Below are positions 1 to 11,562 of a DNA stretch of 64,000 nucleotides, one piece after another. Position 1 is the stretch's first letter, and the number at the start of each line of letters is the position of its first letter. The stretch is from Locusta migratoria (lineage: Eukaryota; Arthropoda; Insecta; Orthoptera; Acrididae): positions 154,587,323 to 154,651,322 of the forward strand of contig CM048745.1 in the NCBI GenBank assembly GCA_026315105.1. Direction: 5' to 3'. The translations under genes were made by a program, and so were the position numbers. The notes under the pieces were generated by a model, which searched no databases, had not been told where the DNA came from, and saw only the letters and a program-made list of their open reading frames with translations.

Positions 1-280
1 ACTACTGAGGAAATGATCAGTAAGATCATTTTCTCTCGTGATTAAAATGAAACTCACATAAAAATTGATCAAAGTTAGCGAGACCCACCCGCGACCTCCA
101 TTTAAAGTACTGTTCCTTACTTTACATAGAGACGTGAAATGTCACAATCAATCGGAATATTTCATGACGAATACCAGTGTGCCCGATCATAGTAGGTACA
201 TTTGCGAGCAGTGGGACTGTTGTACTGTAATATGTGTCATTAATAATTAATGTAATATAGTCATGAATAAAAATGTGTAG

Positions 281-483
281 CCGGCCGCGGTGGCCGAGGG
301 GACTACGGCGCGCCGTCACGGTCAGCACGGTCACTACGGTCGGGGGTTCGAATCCCCTTCGGGCATGGATATTTGTGCCGTCCTTAGGATTAGTTACTTC
401 ATACGTAGTTTGTAAGTTTAGGGACTGATGACCCCGTAGTTAAGTCCCGTAAACTCTACAAACATTTGAACATTTTGATTTTG
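281..483 (+). mobile_element. tRNA-derived SINE, type I (copy A)
   Basis: This is the reference copy of the commonest repeat in the window. The head (about 90 bp) is tRNA-like: an A-box of the form TGGCCGAGnGG, as in class II (Leu/Ser-like) tRNAs, and a B-box GGTTCGAATCC. A conserved link (GGGCATGGATATTTGTGCCG) follows, then a body ending in the stem-loop GGGACT...AGTCCC and the tail ACAAACATTTGAACATTTT. An 11-bp duplication AAAATGTGTAG flanks it at 270-280 and 484-494, proving a discrete insertion. It has no coding capacity; transcription would be by RNA polymerase III from the internal boxes. Confidence 0.9.
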
Positions 484-494
484 AAAATGTGTAG

Positions 495-1337
495 ATCAAA
501 ATATTTGAGGACTCTATACAAACTTTTTATAGTAGCCAAGATAAAAAACAAATAACCGTTAAACGGAAACCTTTCTAGTTAAAAAAATTACAATGAAACT
601 TATGTTTGCTTTAAAAGCGGACGTCCGATCATCGAGGATTAACCTGCAAACAAGGGCCAAGAAGTATAATCCAAAATGTTTGAAAACGAAAATAATCATC
701 TAAAATCGTAAAGCTACACAATATGCACTTTAAGTTCGTCACGGATGTCTACATAAATGACTCATAATAAATAATATCGCAGAATATATATTATTCACGA
801 GTAAGTTCGTATCGATACGGTAGATGCGAGTAACGAAGGCTATTCCTGAGTAACGAGTCAGTATTTCGTATCAGCCAAAGTATTCGTTACTCAGTATCGA
901 GTACATACGGTTTGCTACAGCTCTACTTTGCAGTAACTCAGATGCGAGGTACTGACAGATTCGCACACAGCAGTAAGTCGTATGTTGTGGTCAGCTGCAC
1001 TGCAGTAGCTGGTTAGGCGAGCTCGAATGCTAGCTCGCACTGTGTAACCAGATCCTTAACCACTTGGCTATGCGGCTAGCCTCCAGTTCGCGCCAAACGC
1101 CTACAAGTCGTCCACTTCGAGCGGGCGCACACGGCAGACTTTTGGTCGCGCAACTGTTTTAGTCTTCGATGCTTTTCTGTTTCTTCTGTTCTTGAGAGCT
1201 CGCACACGGTGAACAGCTGTTTCCTGACGGCAGACATAATTTCAATGTTTTTGTAGTGCAGTCGACAAGTGCACAGATGTGGATTGACTTCGTAGATACT
1301 GGTCCAAATGGACCACCACGTAATTCCTCGGTTTTTA
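495..1337. other. No gene recognised
   Basis: I see no coding frame or known repeat. From 780 to 960 there are short direct and inverted copies of CGAGTAACGA / TTCGTTACTC, possibly the eroded end of a DNA transposon. Confidence 0.4.
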
Positions 1338-1461
1338 ATACAAGGTGCATCTGAAAAGTTCGTTCAATGGTCTCGGAAAATATAGGAAGCAAGAGTTACA
1401 AACATAATACCATTACTGGTCTTCAAAGTATTCGCCATTGGCTACAATCATCTTCTGACAT
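1338..1461 (-). mobile_element. Mariner-like transposase C-terminal relic
   Basis: The minus strand near 1411-1457 reads MIVANGEYFED then stop, resembling the 'DGEYFE' carboxyl end of mariner transposases. The stretch GTGCATCTGAAAAGTTCGTT at 1347 resembles a mariner terminus. The rest of the element is missing and sequence homologous to U6 RNA abuts it. The match is short, so confidence is modest. Confidence 0.35.
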
Positions 1462-1513
1462 CGATTTTGCGTGTCATCGTGACGCAGGGGCCATACTAAT
1501 CTTCTCTGTATCG
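1462..1513 (-). pseudogene. U6 snRNA pseudogene fragment
   Basis: On the minus strand this matches the central conserved part of U6 spliceosomal RNA: CGATACAGAGAAGATTAG, then a GGCCCCTGCG block, then ATGACACGCAAAATCG. A few substitutions are present, for example TATGGCCCC for CATGGCCCC. The U6 5' stem-loop, the ACAGA-upstream region and the 3' terminus are absent. It is therefore a dead fragment, most likely a LINE-mobilised or chimeric copy. It could be a chance piece of a repeat, but about 47 of 52 positions fit my memory of U6. Confidence 0.6.
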
Positions 1514-1589
1514 CTTCGGTCTCTAACTATACAAAACCGAAAGTACATTCATTCAGTCACTGAGTCACTCACTCACTGAATAAACACGA

Positions 1590-2440
1590 AATCTCGAAAA
1601 ATACTTCACCTACGAAGCTTAAATTTGGCAGGAATGTTTTTTATAGGTAGACGGCGTCAGCTAAGCAAGGATTTTGCGATAGGGCAGATAGTTCAGGAAA
1701 TATGACAGCATAAACAATGAAAACTTCCCCGTCTTGCAGCACGTGTTAGTTTGACTTTATCAGTCCACTACTTGAGAAGGAGACCACTTAGCGACTTGCC
1801 AATAAGTTTAAAGACAATTTCAAACCATTAAGAAACTTGTTTTCGCTGACAACCCCAGCAAATAGATGAAAGGAAAAAAGGTGTGCAGTAAAATCACATT
1901 TGGCATGACGTTACAATTTATTACTCGTACACTATTAATTGTATTCGCGAGAAATGTTACAGATAGTATACACACATGCCTCTGAACGTACTTTCGAAAT
2001 CTTATCGTAGTACGACACACAATTCATGAAATATGGAGTCATAAACAATTAGGTTCATGAAAAACTGGCACATCACGCATGACGTTTTGATTTATTACGT
2101 CTTTCCTGCTAACTCTATTCGCGACGTATTTTACAGACATTTTACATAATACACCATTAGATGTACCTTAGAAATAATATCGTATTACGATAAATAGTTC
2201 AGGTGCTATGACATCAAAGACAATAAAATGCATGAAAATTCGCCCTAGTAAGCATAAGGTTGTAATTTACTATGTCTTTACTACCATCTCCATTTACAAC
2301 ACATTTCGCAGGCAATTTCGTAATATTCCTCTCTACAAACCCGGTAACTGTTTTTGTAGGACACACGATTCAGGAGAAATTACGTCATATACGTGACATT
2401 CGCAAATAGGTACCGGTACTGCATTGTATTTGACATGTCG
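1590..2440 (-). repeat. Dispersed repeat family R, copy 1
   Basis: AT-rich non-coding sequence built from degenerate subunits of roughly 190 bp that recur around 1910-2010, 2090-2190 and 2270-2380. Each carries a block like TTTTACAGACAT...TACATTAGATGTACC...AATTCATGAAATATG. The reverse complement matches family R at 6.9-8.5 kb, and the same orientation occurs at 55.7-56.6 kb. The recurring phrase 'tcatgaactacatgtcgtac' identifies it. I see no protein. Confidence 0.6.
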
Positions 2441-2448
2441 TTAAATCT

Positions 2449-2661
2449 CTGCCGTGCGGGAGTAGCCGAGCGATCTGGAGCGCCAAGTTGCGGATAGCAG
2501 GCCTCCCGCGTCGGAAGTTCGAATCCCCCCCCCCTCTCCCGGGCATGGATGTGTGTGTTGTCCTTAGGTTAGTTTAACTTAGTTGAAGTAGTTTGTAAGT
2601 CTAGGAACTTATGACCAAAGTAGTTTGGAACCCATAAGAATTACAAACATTTGAACATTTT
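2449..2661 (+). mobile_element. tRNA-derived SINE, divergent subtype (copy B)
   Basis: The head reads GGGAGTAGCCGAGCGATCTGG with B-box AGTTCGAATCCC and a C-run; the usual tail ends ACAAACATTTGAACATTT. Imperfect 11-bp duplications TCGTTAAATCT (2438-2448) and TCGTTAAGTCT (2662-2672) flank it. Its tail stem is degraded. Confidence 0.85.
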
Positions 2662-2937
2662 TCGTTAAGTCTTTATTACTCTGTTCGCAGCACATTCAGT
2701 AAACAATATCCAGATATACTACATATACTACTGAAAGAAGCTGCAATAATATATCACTGAACGACACATTGATCGGCAGATACGATGTCATAACCAGTGC
2801 ACTGTTTGAAAACGAAACTACAGGGCGTATTTTGCTGTAGATCCAAGCGAAACGTAATACGCAGATATGTCTTCATGACGGCGACGATGGTGCTCAAGGC
2901 GAACGTCTAGTACCCGAGCGACCTCATTGGCTGCAGC

Positions 2938-3625
2938 GTTCTTTTAGTTCGTCCGCTACCAGAGACAGCTGAGCGGCGTGGTCTGCGCATGCAAGTGGAG
3001 GGAGAAGTTCCCCCACCTAGCTGCTTCATGCGCTTGCTGCTTGAGCCGCTAACGATATCACGCAATCCAATAGAAACAGTTTGTGGGTAATTTCTCGTGT
3101 TTAAGTTTAGCGTTATCTCTATACCTTGGCATTATGGAATTTTTTAGTCAGATACTGCAGAGTGCAGATTACTTCTTAGCAGAAATTTTGTAGCACTGAA
3201 CTATGTCGAAATGGCTCTCATCAGCAGAAGCCAAACACGTGATTTTTAATTCCGTTCGCGACCTATCATGCATATTTTAGATCGCGACCTGTCGCGCATA
3301 TTTTAGTTCGCGACCGGTAGCTCCCCTTTTAGTTCGCAGCTCGGCCGCTAAGTAGGTCGCTCTTTTTAGTTCGCCCGCTCGTTTTGGCTTTTACTACCGC
3401 TACTAAAACTACAGCTGAGCTGCATCTCAGCTCGAAATGACGGCGACTGGCAGAAGGGAATCACGCGATTCTGCGCGCTCTCGCGTCCTCTCGCTGTTAA
3501 CCGTCAGTCTTCGGAAAAGGAGAGGACGATCTAAGAGGCGAGGGATCTGAAAAGTAGTTCGGCGTAGTTCGCCTGTGAGAGCGCTCATCCGAACTAGTTC
3601 GTTCGCGAACTACACAAGACTACTG
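2938..3625 (+). mobile_element. Inverted-repeat DNA element, family P, copy 1
   Basis: This stretch recurs in opposite orientation at 37040-37775. It is rich in TTAGTTCG motifs; near 3250-3330 it has about 2.5 copies of a 30-bp repeat (TCGCGACCTaTCgcGCATAT). The shared right end is GAACTAGTTCGTTCGCGAAC followed by TACACAAGACTACTG. No transposase frame is visible. The CAGTAGTCTTG end suggests a hAT-type non-autonomous element, but I could not define a target duplication. Confidence 0.6.
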
Positions 3626-3690
3626 TGTAACTCATTCATTTTCATGGTTTTAATGAATTATACAGTACAATATAAATAAACAAACACGAA

Positions 3691-5593
3691 ACCAAGAGGA
3701 ACTATAACAGGTCTCAAATACAAAAGGCAGAAGAAGACTTCAAGAAAAACAATTCCAGAGATCTCTATAAAGGAATCAAGAAACAGACTACTTCATACAC
3801 AGCCCCAACCCTACATCTCAGAGGGCCTGATGGGAATCACCAAATACATAACAGTGACTGCACAAACACCTTTGCAGAATACTTTCAGAAACTCCTCAAT
3901 GCAGAACAACCTAAAGAGAGACTTGCTTTCACTGAGCCCGCTATCAGGAACCAGGACTCTGTACCACCCAACAGGGAAGAAATAGAGAAGATAATCAAAG
4001 ACCTTAAGAACAACAAGGCCCCAGGTTAAGATGGTATAGTTGCAGAAATGTGGAAGAATGTAGATGACCAGTCCATACAGAGTATCACCCAGATCATTGA
4101 GGACATTTGGAGAACAGAGGTATTGCCAGAGGGATGGACCTCAGCTGTGATCCATCCATTACACAAGAAAGGAAGTAAGACCGACATAAACAATTACAGA
4201 GGCATCTCCTTGTTACTTATAACCTATAAGATCTTCTCTAAAGCCTTGCAGACTAGAGTCACCAAACAGCTAGATTCCCAACTAGGCGAATACCAGGCTG
4301 GTTTCCGGGTGAGTAGATCCTGCACAGAGCAGATTCCAAACCTCAAAACAATCCTCTCATATAGAAGCCGAGGGGGACATCCCTGGGTAGCCATTATGGT
4401 AGATTTCGAAAAGGCATACGACTCAATAGATCGTCAAACCCTCTTCTCCGCCTTGTGGGAACTAGGCCTAGATGAGAAGACTACCAGACTGGTCCAGGCT
4501 ACAATGAATAACACCACCTCCAAAGTCAAGTTTAGGGGTGAACTCTCAGCGAGCTTTCCCATCCAGACGGGAGTCAGGCAGGGGGATGGCCTCTCGTGCA
4601 TCCTCTTCAACTGTGTTCTGGAAAAAATCATCAGAGAATGGACTTCCACATTGTCACCAGAAGCTGGACTGAAGCTTGGCTACAAGAAAGATAGCCTCAT
4701 TGTACCATGTCTAGCCTTTGCTGATGATCTCACCCTATTGTCCAACAGCATGGAGGAGGCTACTCATCAACTACAGAGCCTCTACAATGTTGCAGTAAAA
4801 ACCGGCTTGAAAATCAACATACAGAAGACGGAATTCATCACCAATATCAAGCAGGCTTCCTCTACAATCCCACTAGGACACAATAATATCTGTAAAGTTC
4901 CTGCAGTCAAGTACTTGGGAGAATGGATTTCAGCAAGTGAGAGCGAAACCTTGGCCATAGACGCCAGGTGCACCAAGTTAGAGAGAGCCTATCATTCATG
5001 TAAGAATATCTATACCTCCAAGTACCTATCCAAGAACTTAAAACTGAAGCACTACAACTCAGTAGTAAGATCCTCTGCACTCTATGCCTCCGAGTGCCTC
5101 TTGATGAATCGAAAGGGTCCACTCAGGAAACTAGAACTTAAAGAGAGGAAGATCCTGAGGAGAATATTAGGACCCATAAGAGAGGAAGACGGTACTTACA
5201 GAATGAGGCACAATAAAGAACTGTATGAACACCAGGAAGACATAAGTCACATGTATGAGGAAAAGGCGACTGACCTTCTACGGGCACATCACTCGCCTGA
5301 ATCACTCAAGGCTAACCAAGAAGATCCTCACAGTAACAAGCAGGGGAAAGGCGTCCAAAGCTAAGTGGTTCAGATCAGACTTAGAGGAATTGCAGATCCC
5401 ATTACAGATAACCGAGAACCGAACTCAATACCGTCAGGCCATTCTACATGGAGTCTTCCCACTACCTCTCACAAGCAAGAAGTGTACAGGCACCACCAGA
5501 CCTAAATGGACGGATGAGAGGAAGCAGGCTCACAGCCAGAAGATGAAGGCGTACTGGGCCAAGAAAAAGCAGAAGACCCTGGCTAAGAGTTAA
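3691..5593 (+). pseudogene. Non-LTR retrotransposon reverse transcriptase, 5'-truncated and frameshifted
   Basis: One frame runs from about 3691, with a pre-RT segment ending NNKAPG, then an in-frame TAA (4027) where an acidic or polar codon is usual in the PGxDGI motif. From 4048 an open 438-residue frame carries RT motifs: a YRGISLL block, GEYQAGFR, DFEKAYDS, TGVRQGDGLS and the catalytic FADD (about 4719-4730). Near 5255 the frame shifts by one, and the C-terminal RRLTFYGHITRLN segment continues to a stop at 5593. No endonuclease domain lies upstream. An A-rich run follows at 5631-5642. This is ORF2 of a LINE; I cannot fix the clade. It is dead because of the stop and the frameshift. Confidence 0.9.
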
Positions 5594-6904
5594 GACGAGC
5601 TTCGTGGTCCCTAGTAGGCCGAAACGAACTAAAAAAAAAAAACCACGAAATATTAATAGTATCCTGGAGAAACGTAACTTTTTTTTACAGATAAAAGAAG
5701 CCAACACGAAATGTTACACGAAGTGGCACGACTTGTGGCTTTTGCAACGCACAACCTGCTTTCAATGATTTACGGACACACGAATGATTTGTAGACATGA
5801 GAAGTTAAATTCCAGCTGATTGTTAAATAAAGGAATGGACTGTATTTAGCTTCGACAAGCGAACGGCGTCGCGAGTAGAGCTAGTTTTAGTATATGTACC
5901 GCCGAAGCGAGTACATCGATCGAACTTAGCCAAGTCCGGCTGTTATTGAGTTGTTACGGAAGCGAAGCGTAAAGCACGATTCACGTGTCTGGACTCTGGG
6001 CGGCTCCTTCCACCCACGCAAGGCTTAGGAGGAACCCTTCACCCTCTCCCCCTCCCCCTCCGTCACGCAGGAAGCCCTATCTGGCGTCCGGTCTGAGGTG
6101 ATTTGCGAGCGTCGGCAAACTCCCCCTAACATGAGAGTTAAACTACCCAAGTTAACGACCCCGCCAGCGGCGAACATGGATGCGCTGTGCACAGTGCGCC
6201 GCGCAAACAGCGAAAGAACCGCTAAAGTCTCCTCGTCAGTGTCGGGCATCATGTATGAGGGGCAACCTGAAAGTTGTGAGCAACTACTTCTTTTATAACC
6301 ACACTAGCTGAAAACCCGGCGTCGTCCGGGTATTTATTTATTCAAGCTTTGAGTTAATACTTCTCCTATCACTCCTCTCTCTCTCTAATCTCCTTTTTTA
6401 ATTCGCGAATTTACTATAATAATATTTCTTGTGACTTGTCCAGGATCTAATATGAACAATTTCTTTGGTTTGTCCAGCCTTGAGAAAATGACAGAAAGTT
6501 GTCCGTTTGAGAAACATGGACATGACAAATCCAATCCAGAGTACTGAAGAGATTGCCCTGTGATTAATTAATCGTAATAGAAAATGCAAGTCTCTGGAAG
6601 TTAAAAAAGCTAGATCTGTCGGAAATACTGGGTATTCGTTCGATGTAAACTGCTTTCATCCTCTTCCTTTCCTTGTAGCTTTATAGAAGTCTATTGCTTT
6701 CACCTGCAGCCGTATGCGCTTCACAAAGTTGGTTCAAAGTTGTCAAGTGCAGTCACATTTCAGGAATTTCCTTAAGCTGACTGGAATACAGGAATGTTTT
6801 AGTGGTAAATACTTACATGTATTAATATGTGCTGTACGATATGACAGATTTTTACCCATCGCAGTATGTACGATCTCATATTTATTGATTTATATGTTCT
6901 ACAA
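5594..6904. other. LINE 3' end and unassigned spacer
   Basis: After the LINE frame comes an A-run at 5631-5642, then sequence with no recognised gene. At 6303-6340 the phrase ACTAGCTGAAAACCCGGC resembles the head of the repeat at 19014. The C-rich block near 6010-6070 shows no coding signature. Confidence 0.4.
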
Positions 6905-8207
6905 TTGTATAATTTGCAGTTACATATTCATTTGTATTAAGTGCTGTATGTCAGTAAAATCCGATCCCAAAAGGGTTAGTTGTAAAGAAGTAAGAGATGC
7001 AAACCTGATGGGTGATGGCGCGGTTTTCCATGAACGTTACTGCTATTGTCCTTATACCTCACGAACTACGTGTCGTACTGTGATTCAATCTCAAAAGTAC
7101 ATTCATCTGTATGTATGTATACTACCTGTAAAAGTACCTGCGTCTACAATTTGTAGTGTAGAAGCTATAAATTTCATACCGAATGCCATAGTTTTGCACC
7201 ATGAACAGCGGAAAAGTAGTAAGCGATATGCTTTTTCCCTTTCATTATTTTGAGGTGTTTGTCAACGACAAAAGGTTTAATAAAGGTTTGAAATTATGTT
7301 TAAAGTTTATTACAAGTCGTTAAGTATTCTCATTCTCATACAGTGTACGTCTTAAGTCCCTTAGCATGCGACACTTTCCTGCAACTTCTACTGTTTATGA
7401 CATTATCTCTCCTGAACCATGAGTCGCATGTCGTTCGTACCCCGACAGTATTGTTATCTCACTGTAAGGAATGTGTGTACCAAATTTGGTTGAAATCGGT
7501 CCGGTGGTTTAGAACGAAATGTGTAGCATTCTAGTTTAATGCAGCAGTTTTTCACGCATCTAATTGCTTATGACGTCATATCTGGTGAACTATGTGTTGT
7601 ATGTGATACTGACACTTTGGGGGACCGTCCTCATGGATTGAAGCATACGTGTGCAAAATGTCATGAAGATTGGAACAAAACTGTAGATTTGTATGCAATA
7701 CGTACACAGAAACAAACACGTGGACACACTGCTTTATGTATAAATATATTTATTTATTCCTGCCATTTTTCAAGTATATATTCATTTGTATAAGGGCTGT
7801 ATGTCCGTAAAATCTCTTGAAAATACAATTAGTTGTAAAGAAGTAATTGATTAAAACTTGGTGCGTGATGGGGCCGTTTTTCATGAACGTTACTGTTTAT
7901 GTGCTCATATCTCATGAACTACATGTCGTACTGTAATGCATTACGGAAGGTACATTCAACTATATGTGTTTATGATGTCTGTAAAATTTTCCGAGACTAC
8001 AATTTGTAGTGTACAAATTATAAATTGCTGCTTCTCCATGAACAGCGGAAAAGTAGTAAGCCAGAAACGTTTTTCCTTTCCTCATTTTGCTGTGGTTGTC
8101 TGCGAGAAAAAGTTTAATAAAGGTTTGACATTCTGTTTAAAGGTTGTTGCAAGTCGCTAAGTACTGTCATTCTCATACAATGTATTTCTAGTCTCGCCAC
8201 ATGTGGC

Positions 8208-8240
<33 letters not shown>

Positions 8241-8545
8241 GATTCCTAGGTTTATGACGCCATATCTTCTGTACCGAATGAGGTTGAAATCTGTCCAGTG
8301 GTTTAGGAGAAAATGAGCAGCATTGTCGCTTAATGCAGCAGTTTTTCGGGCATGTCATTGTTTATGACGTCATATCTCGTGAACGATGTGCTGTACGTGA
8401 TTCTAACACTTACGGCGACCGCTCCCATTGATTGAAGCATACGTGTGCAAAATTTGAAAAAGATTGGATCAAAACTGTAGATTTGTATGCAAGACGTACA
8501 CACAAACAAACATAAGGACACTCTGCTTCATATATTACAACAACA
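6905..8545 (+). repeat. Family R, two tandem units
   Basis: Two diverged direct copies lie head to tail: about 6905-7775 and about 7776-8545. Shared landmarks in order are TTCATTTGTAT..AAGGGCTGTATGTC (6930, 7785), GAACTACxTGTCGTACTGT (7062, 7916), CCATGAACAGCGGAAAAGTA (7199, 8037), TTTAATAAAGGTTTGA, TGCAGCAGTTTTTC (7540, 8334) and GTAGATTTGTATGCAA (7683, 8478). A T-run at 8210-8238 sits in unit 2. The reading frames inside are short and not conserved between units, so I treat it as non-coding. Confidence 0.75.
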
Positions 8546-9530
8546 AGAAGAAGATTTATTTTTAGACATATCAAGTACAGGATGAGTCCAAAGTCGCAGT
8601 ACAGCCTTTTATTTCAAATGGAAGCCTGAATATTCCCGTATGGTATGGGTGAGGTGGTCTATATTCTACGGTAGGTACCGAATATGTGCGCCATCTTGAA
8701 ACTGGTCAACTTGAATGTAAGTCAACTGTTAAAACCGAAATCACATCAACATTGTCTAACAAATTCATTCTTATAAACAGATTCGGCTTTGCGGTAATGG
8801 TTCCGAAGTTACCGTAAGGTTCCTCTTTTGCACAAAATATCTTGTGCAGAGAGAGCAAATTTTTTTATTAGTGGTGAAGTCCTTTTATTCTGTATATGTG
8901 TCAGAACAAATTTTGTATAGAGTCATCTATGAATAGAGAGTATTATTACTGGCAGCGCGGAGGCCCGCAGCGAAACAAAAGGTCGGTGTTGAGCGCTGGA
9001 CGAAGTCAGACGTAACAGTGACACGGTGCGCGTAAAGGTGCCTCGTAAAAGTATGTGGCGAAGCGCGTATGCTGGCTTGGCACGAGAACAGGAGACGACG
9101 AACTATTAATTTGTACGGACACTGCGTAAGTAATTAGCACGTATGCATCAAGAGGAATGCTGCGGTCCCAAACTTGTAATTAATTTCGTCGCTAACAAGA
9201 GACTGTGTTCGCCAATTGTTATGTGCCCATGGTCTTCATCAGCAGCACCATCTCTCACACAAAAGAAGAGAGCAGAAACTTTGCTAGCAAGCACCAGTTA
9301 GTGCGAATAGTGGTTGTTTGCAATTTACGTTCCATGACAAGGAAGTGTTGATTTTATGTTCAGAGGAGAACAAAGTTTGATGAGATAGTTTAATCATTTA
9401 TATCAAATAAATAAAAAATTGCCAAGACGGGACATTAATTATTTTTTGTAAATGTCATCAGTACAGTTAGATGTTCAATCAGTTATTGCTTAAGCAACTC
9501 TGCGTGCTTGCAGATGACTAGCTGATTATA
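8546..9530. other. No gene recognised
   Basis: At 8579 the phrase CAGGATGAGTCCAAAGTCG may be the end of a decayed DNA element. A GC-richer block at 8950-9080 and the remainder show no domain or repeat I know. Confidence 0.35.
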
Positions 9531-9762
9531 TACAGGGTGTTACACAAAGGTACGGCCAAACTTTCAGGAAACATTCCTCTCGCACAAAGAAAGAAAATAT
9601 GTTATCTGGACATGTGTCCGGAAACGCTTAATTTCTATGTTAGAGCTCATTTTATTACTTCTCTTCAAATCGCATTTATCATGGAATGGAAACACACAGT
9701 AACAGAACGTACCAGCGTGACTTCAAACACTTTGTTACAGAAAATGTTCAAAATGTCCTCCG

Positions 9763-10122
9763 TTAGCGAGGATACAATGATGCATCCACCATCCGTCGCA
9801 TGGAATCCCTGATGCGCTGATGCAGCCCTGGAGAATGGCGTATTGTATCACAGCCGTCCACAATACAAGCACGAAGAGTCTCTACATTTGGTACCGGGGT
9901 TGCGTAGACAAGAGCTTTCAAATGCCCCCACAAATGACAGTCAAGAGTGTTGAGGTCAGGAGAGCGTGGAGGCCATGGAATTGGTGCGCCTCTACCAATC
10001 CATCGGTCACCGAATCTGTTATTGAGAAGCGTACGAACACGTCGACTGAAATGTGCAGGAGCTCCATCGTGCATGATCCACATGTTGTGTCGTACTTGTA
10101 AAGGCACAACTTCTAGCAGCAC
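9763..10122 (-). pseudogene. Mariner-like DDE transposase, C-terminal half
   Basis: A 119-residue minus-strand frame keeps two catalytic blocks: WIMHDGAPAHFS (second Asp, about residue 18) and WPPRSPDLNTLDCHLWGHLK (third acidic region, about residues 50-68), followed by a C-terminal LR...I.DGCDTIR segment. The helix-turn-helix and first catalytic Asp are missing, upstream sequence having been lost or replaced before the right inverted repeat. It cannot be functional. It belongs to the insect Tc1/mariner group with 'MHDGAPAHF' motifs. Confidence 0.85.
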
Positions 10123-10275
10123 ATGTAGAGATGAACACTAATCAGTTGATGCTACGTACTGATGTGCTTGATGGTAGTACTGTTGAGCAATGAGTCACAT
10201 GTCAACACAAGCACTGATGTCAACATTACCTTCCTTCAATTGGGCCAACTGGCGGTGAATCGAGGAAGTACAGTA

Positions 10276-10478
10276 AAATCAAATGTTCAAATGTTTGTTA
10301 AGCTTATGGGACTTAACTATGGAGTCATCAGTCCCTAAACGTACAAACTACTTATGAACTACTTACGAACTAGGACGGCACAAATATCCATGCCCGAGGG
10401 GGGATTCGAACCCCCGACCGTAGTGGCCGTGCAGACCGTGACTGGAGCGCCTCAGTCCCCTCGGCCACCGTGGCCGGC
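10276..10478 (-). mobile_element. SINE type I (copy C), nested in mariner-like element
   Basis: A full-length minus-strand copy flanked by perfect 14-bp duplications GAGGAAGTACAGTA (10262-10275 and 10479-10492). It inserted after the mariner-like element. Confidence 0.93.
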
Positions 10479-10690
10479 GAGGAAGTACAGTACATACTAA
10501 CGAAACAATTGGGTATTTTGACAATTTTCTGCACGAATTATTGCAATTTACATTTAAAGAGAATTACTAAAATGAGCTCTAACATGGAAATTAAGCGTTT
10601 CCGGACACATGTCCGCATAACATATTTTCTTTCTTTGTGTGTGAAGAACGTTTCCTGAAAGTTTGGCCGTACCTTTTTGTAACACCCTAT

Positions 10691-11120
10691 ATAATTTTGA
10701 ACATTCGTAGCTGTAAATGGTAAGCATTAAAGTGCGATGTGCATGTTATGTATCATGTGAAAAGTGCTTTGCCTTTGCATTCATTTTATTGTTTAGTGTT
10801 TTCAGTTTCTGTGTTAATTATCTAATTGTCAATGCCTAGTGCGATATCTGCACCTTTTGAACCCGGTTTTAACTCACATATTCTGACTCCATTGTCCACC
10901 CAAAACTTAACGTAATTTTTCAGATCACTAATTAGCATTATTATTATTATTATTATTATTGACTTTCCTGTAAAATTGTTTTGGTCGTACATCGAGTTGG
11001 CAACCGTAAAATAATTTATTTATTTATTTTCCAAATTATTTACCTATTCTGTTTGTTCAGCATTTTACTTAAGATAAGTTAACGTTTTTATTCCAAATTT
11101 TATTTTCTTTACCACTTATC
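10691..11120. repeat. AT-rich spacer with (ATT)n
   Basis: No gene seen. A trinucleotide ATT run spans about 10936-10960. Confidence 0.6.
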
Positions 11121-11123
11121 GAT

Positions 11124-11562
11124 CGTTGCAAGACTAGCACTCCTGAAAGAAAGGATATGGTGGAGACATGGCTTAGCCACAGCCTAACGGATGTTTCCAG
11201 AATGAAACTTCACTCTGCACTGGAGTGTGCGCTGATATGAAACTTCCTGGCAGATTAAAATTGCGTGCCGGAACCGGGGCTCAAACCTGGCACCTTTGCC
11301 TTTCGCTAGAGCTAATGCTAGTCTTGCATGTTTCGCAGTAGAGCTTCTGTGAAGTTTGGAAAGTAGGAGGCGAGGTACTGGCGAAAGTAAAGTTGTGAGG
11401 CGACATCGTGAGTCGTGTCGGGATAGCTCAGTCGGTACAGCGCTTACCTGCGAAAGGCAAAGGTCCCAGTTTCGAGTCCCGGTTCCAGCACACAATTTTA
11501 ATCTGCCAGGAAGTTCCATATCAGCGCACACTCCGCTGCAAAGTGAAGGTTTCATTCTGGAA
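11124..11562 (+). mobile_element. SINE3 locus with inverted flank
   Basis: SINE3 is a second tRNA-derived family: A-box GATAGCTCAGTCGGTA, B-box TTTCGAGTCCCGG, and a body ending TTTTAATCTGCCAGGAAGTT. A plus copy spans about 11310-11562. Before it lie a minus-strand 5' piece (11124-11200) and a minus-strand 3' piece (about 11200-11310), so the 3' end occurs twice as an inverted repeat of about 80 bp. The same arrangement recurs at 50.5 kb. Confidence 0.8.

Larger units (their letters stand above)
9533..10688 (-). mobile_element. Mariner-like element with about 115-bp terminal inverted repeats
   Basis: The left end (9533 to about 9650) starts CAGGGTGTTACACAAAGGTA and is the near-perfect reverse complement of the right end (about 10570-10688, ending TTTTGTAACACCCT). 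TA dinucleotides lie outside, as expected for Tc1/mariner insertion. A transposase relic occupies the minus strand, and SINE copy C is inserted at 10276-10478. Confidence 0.85.
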
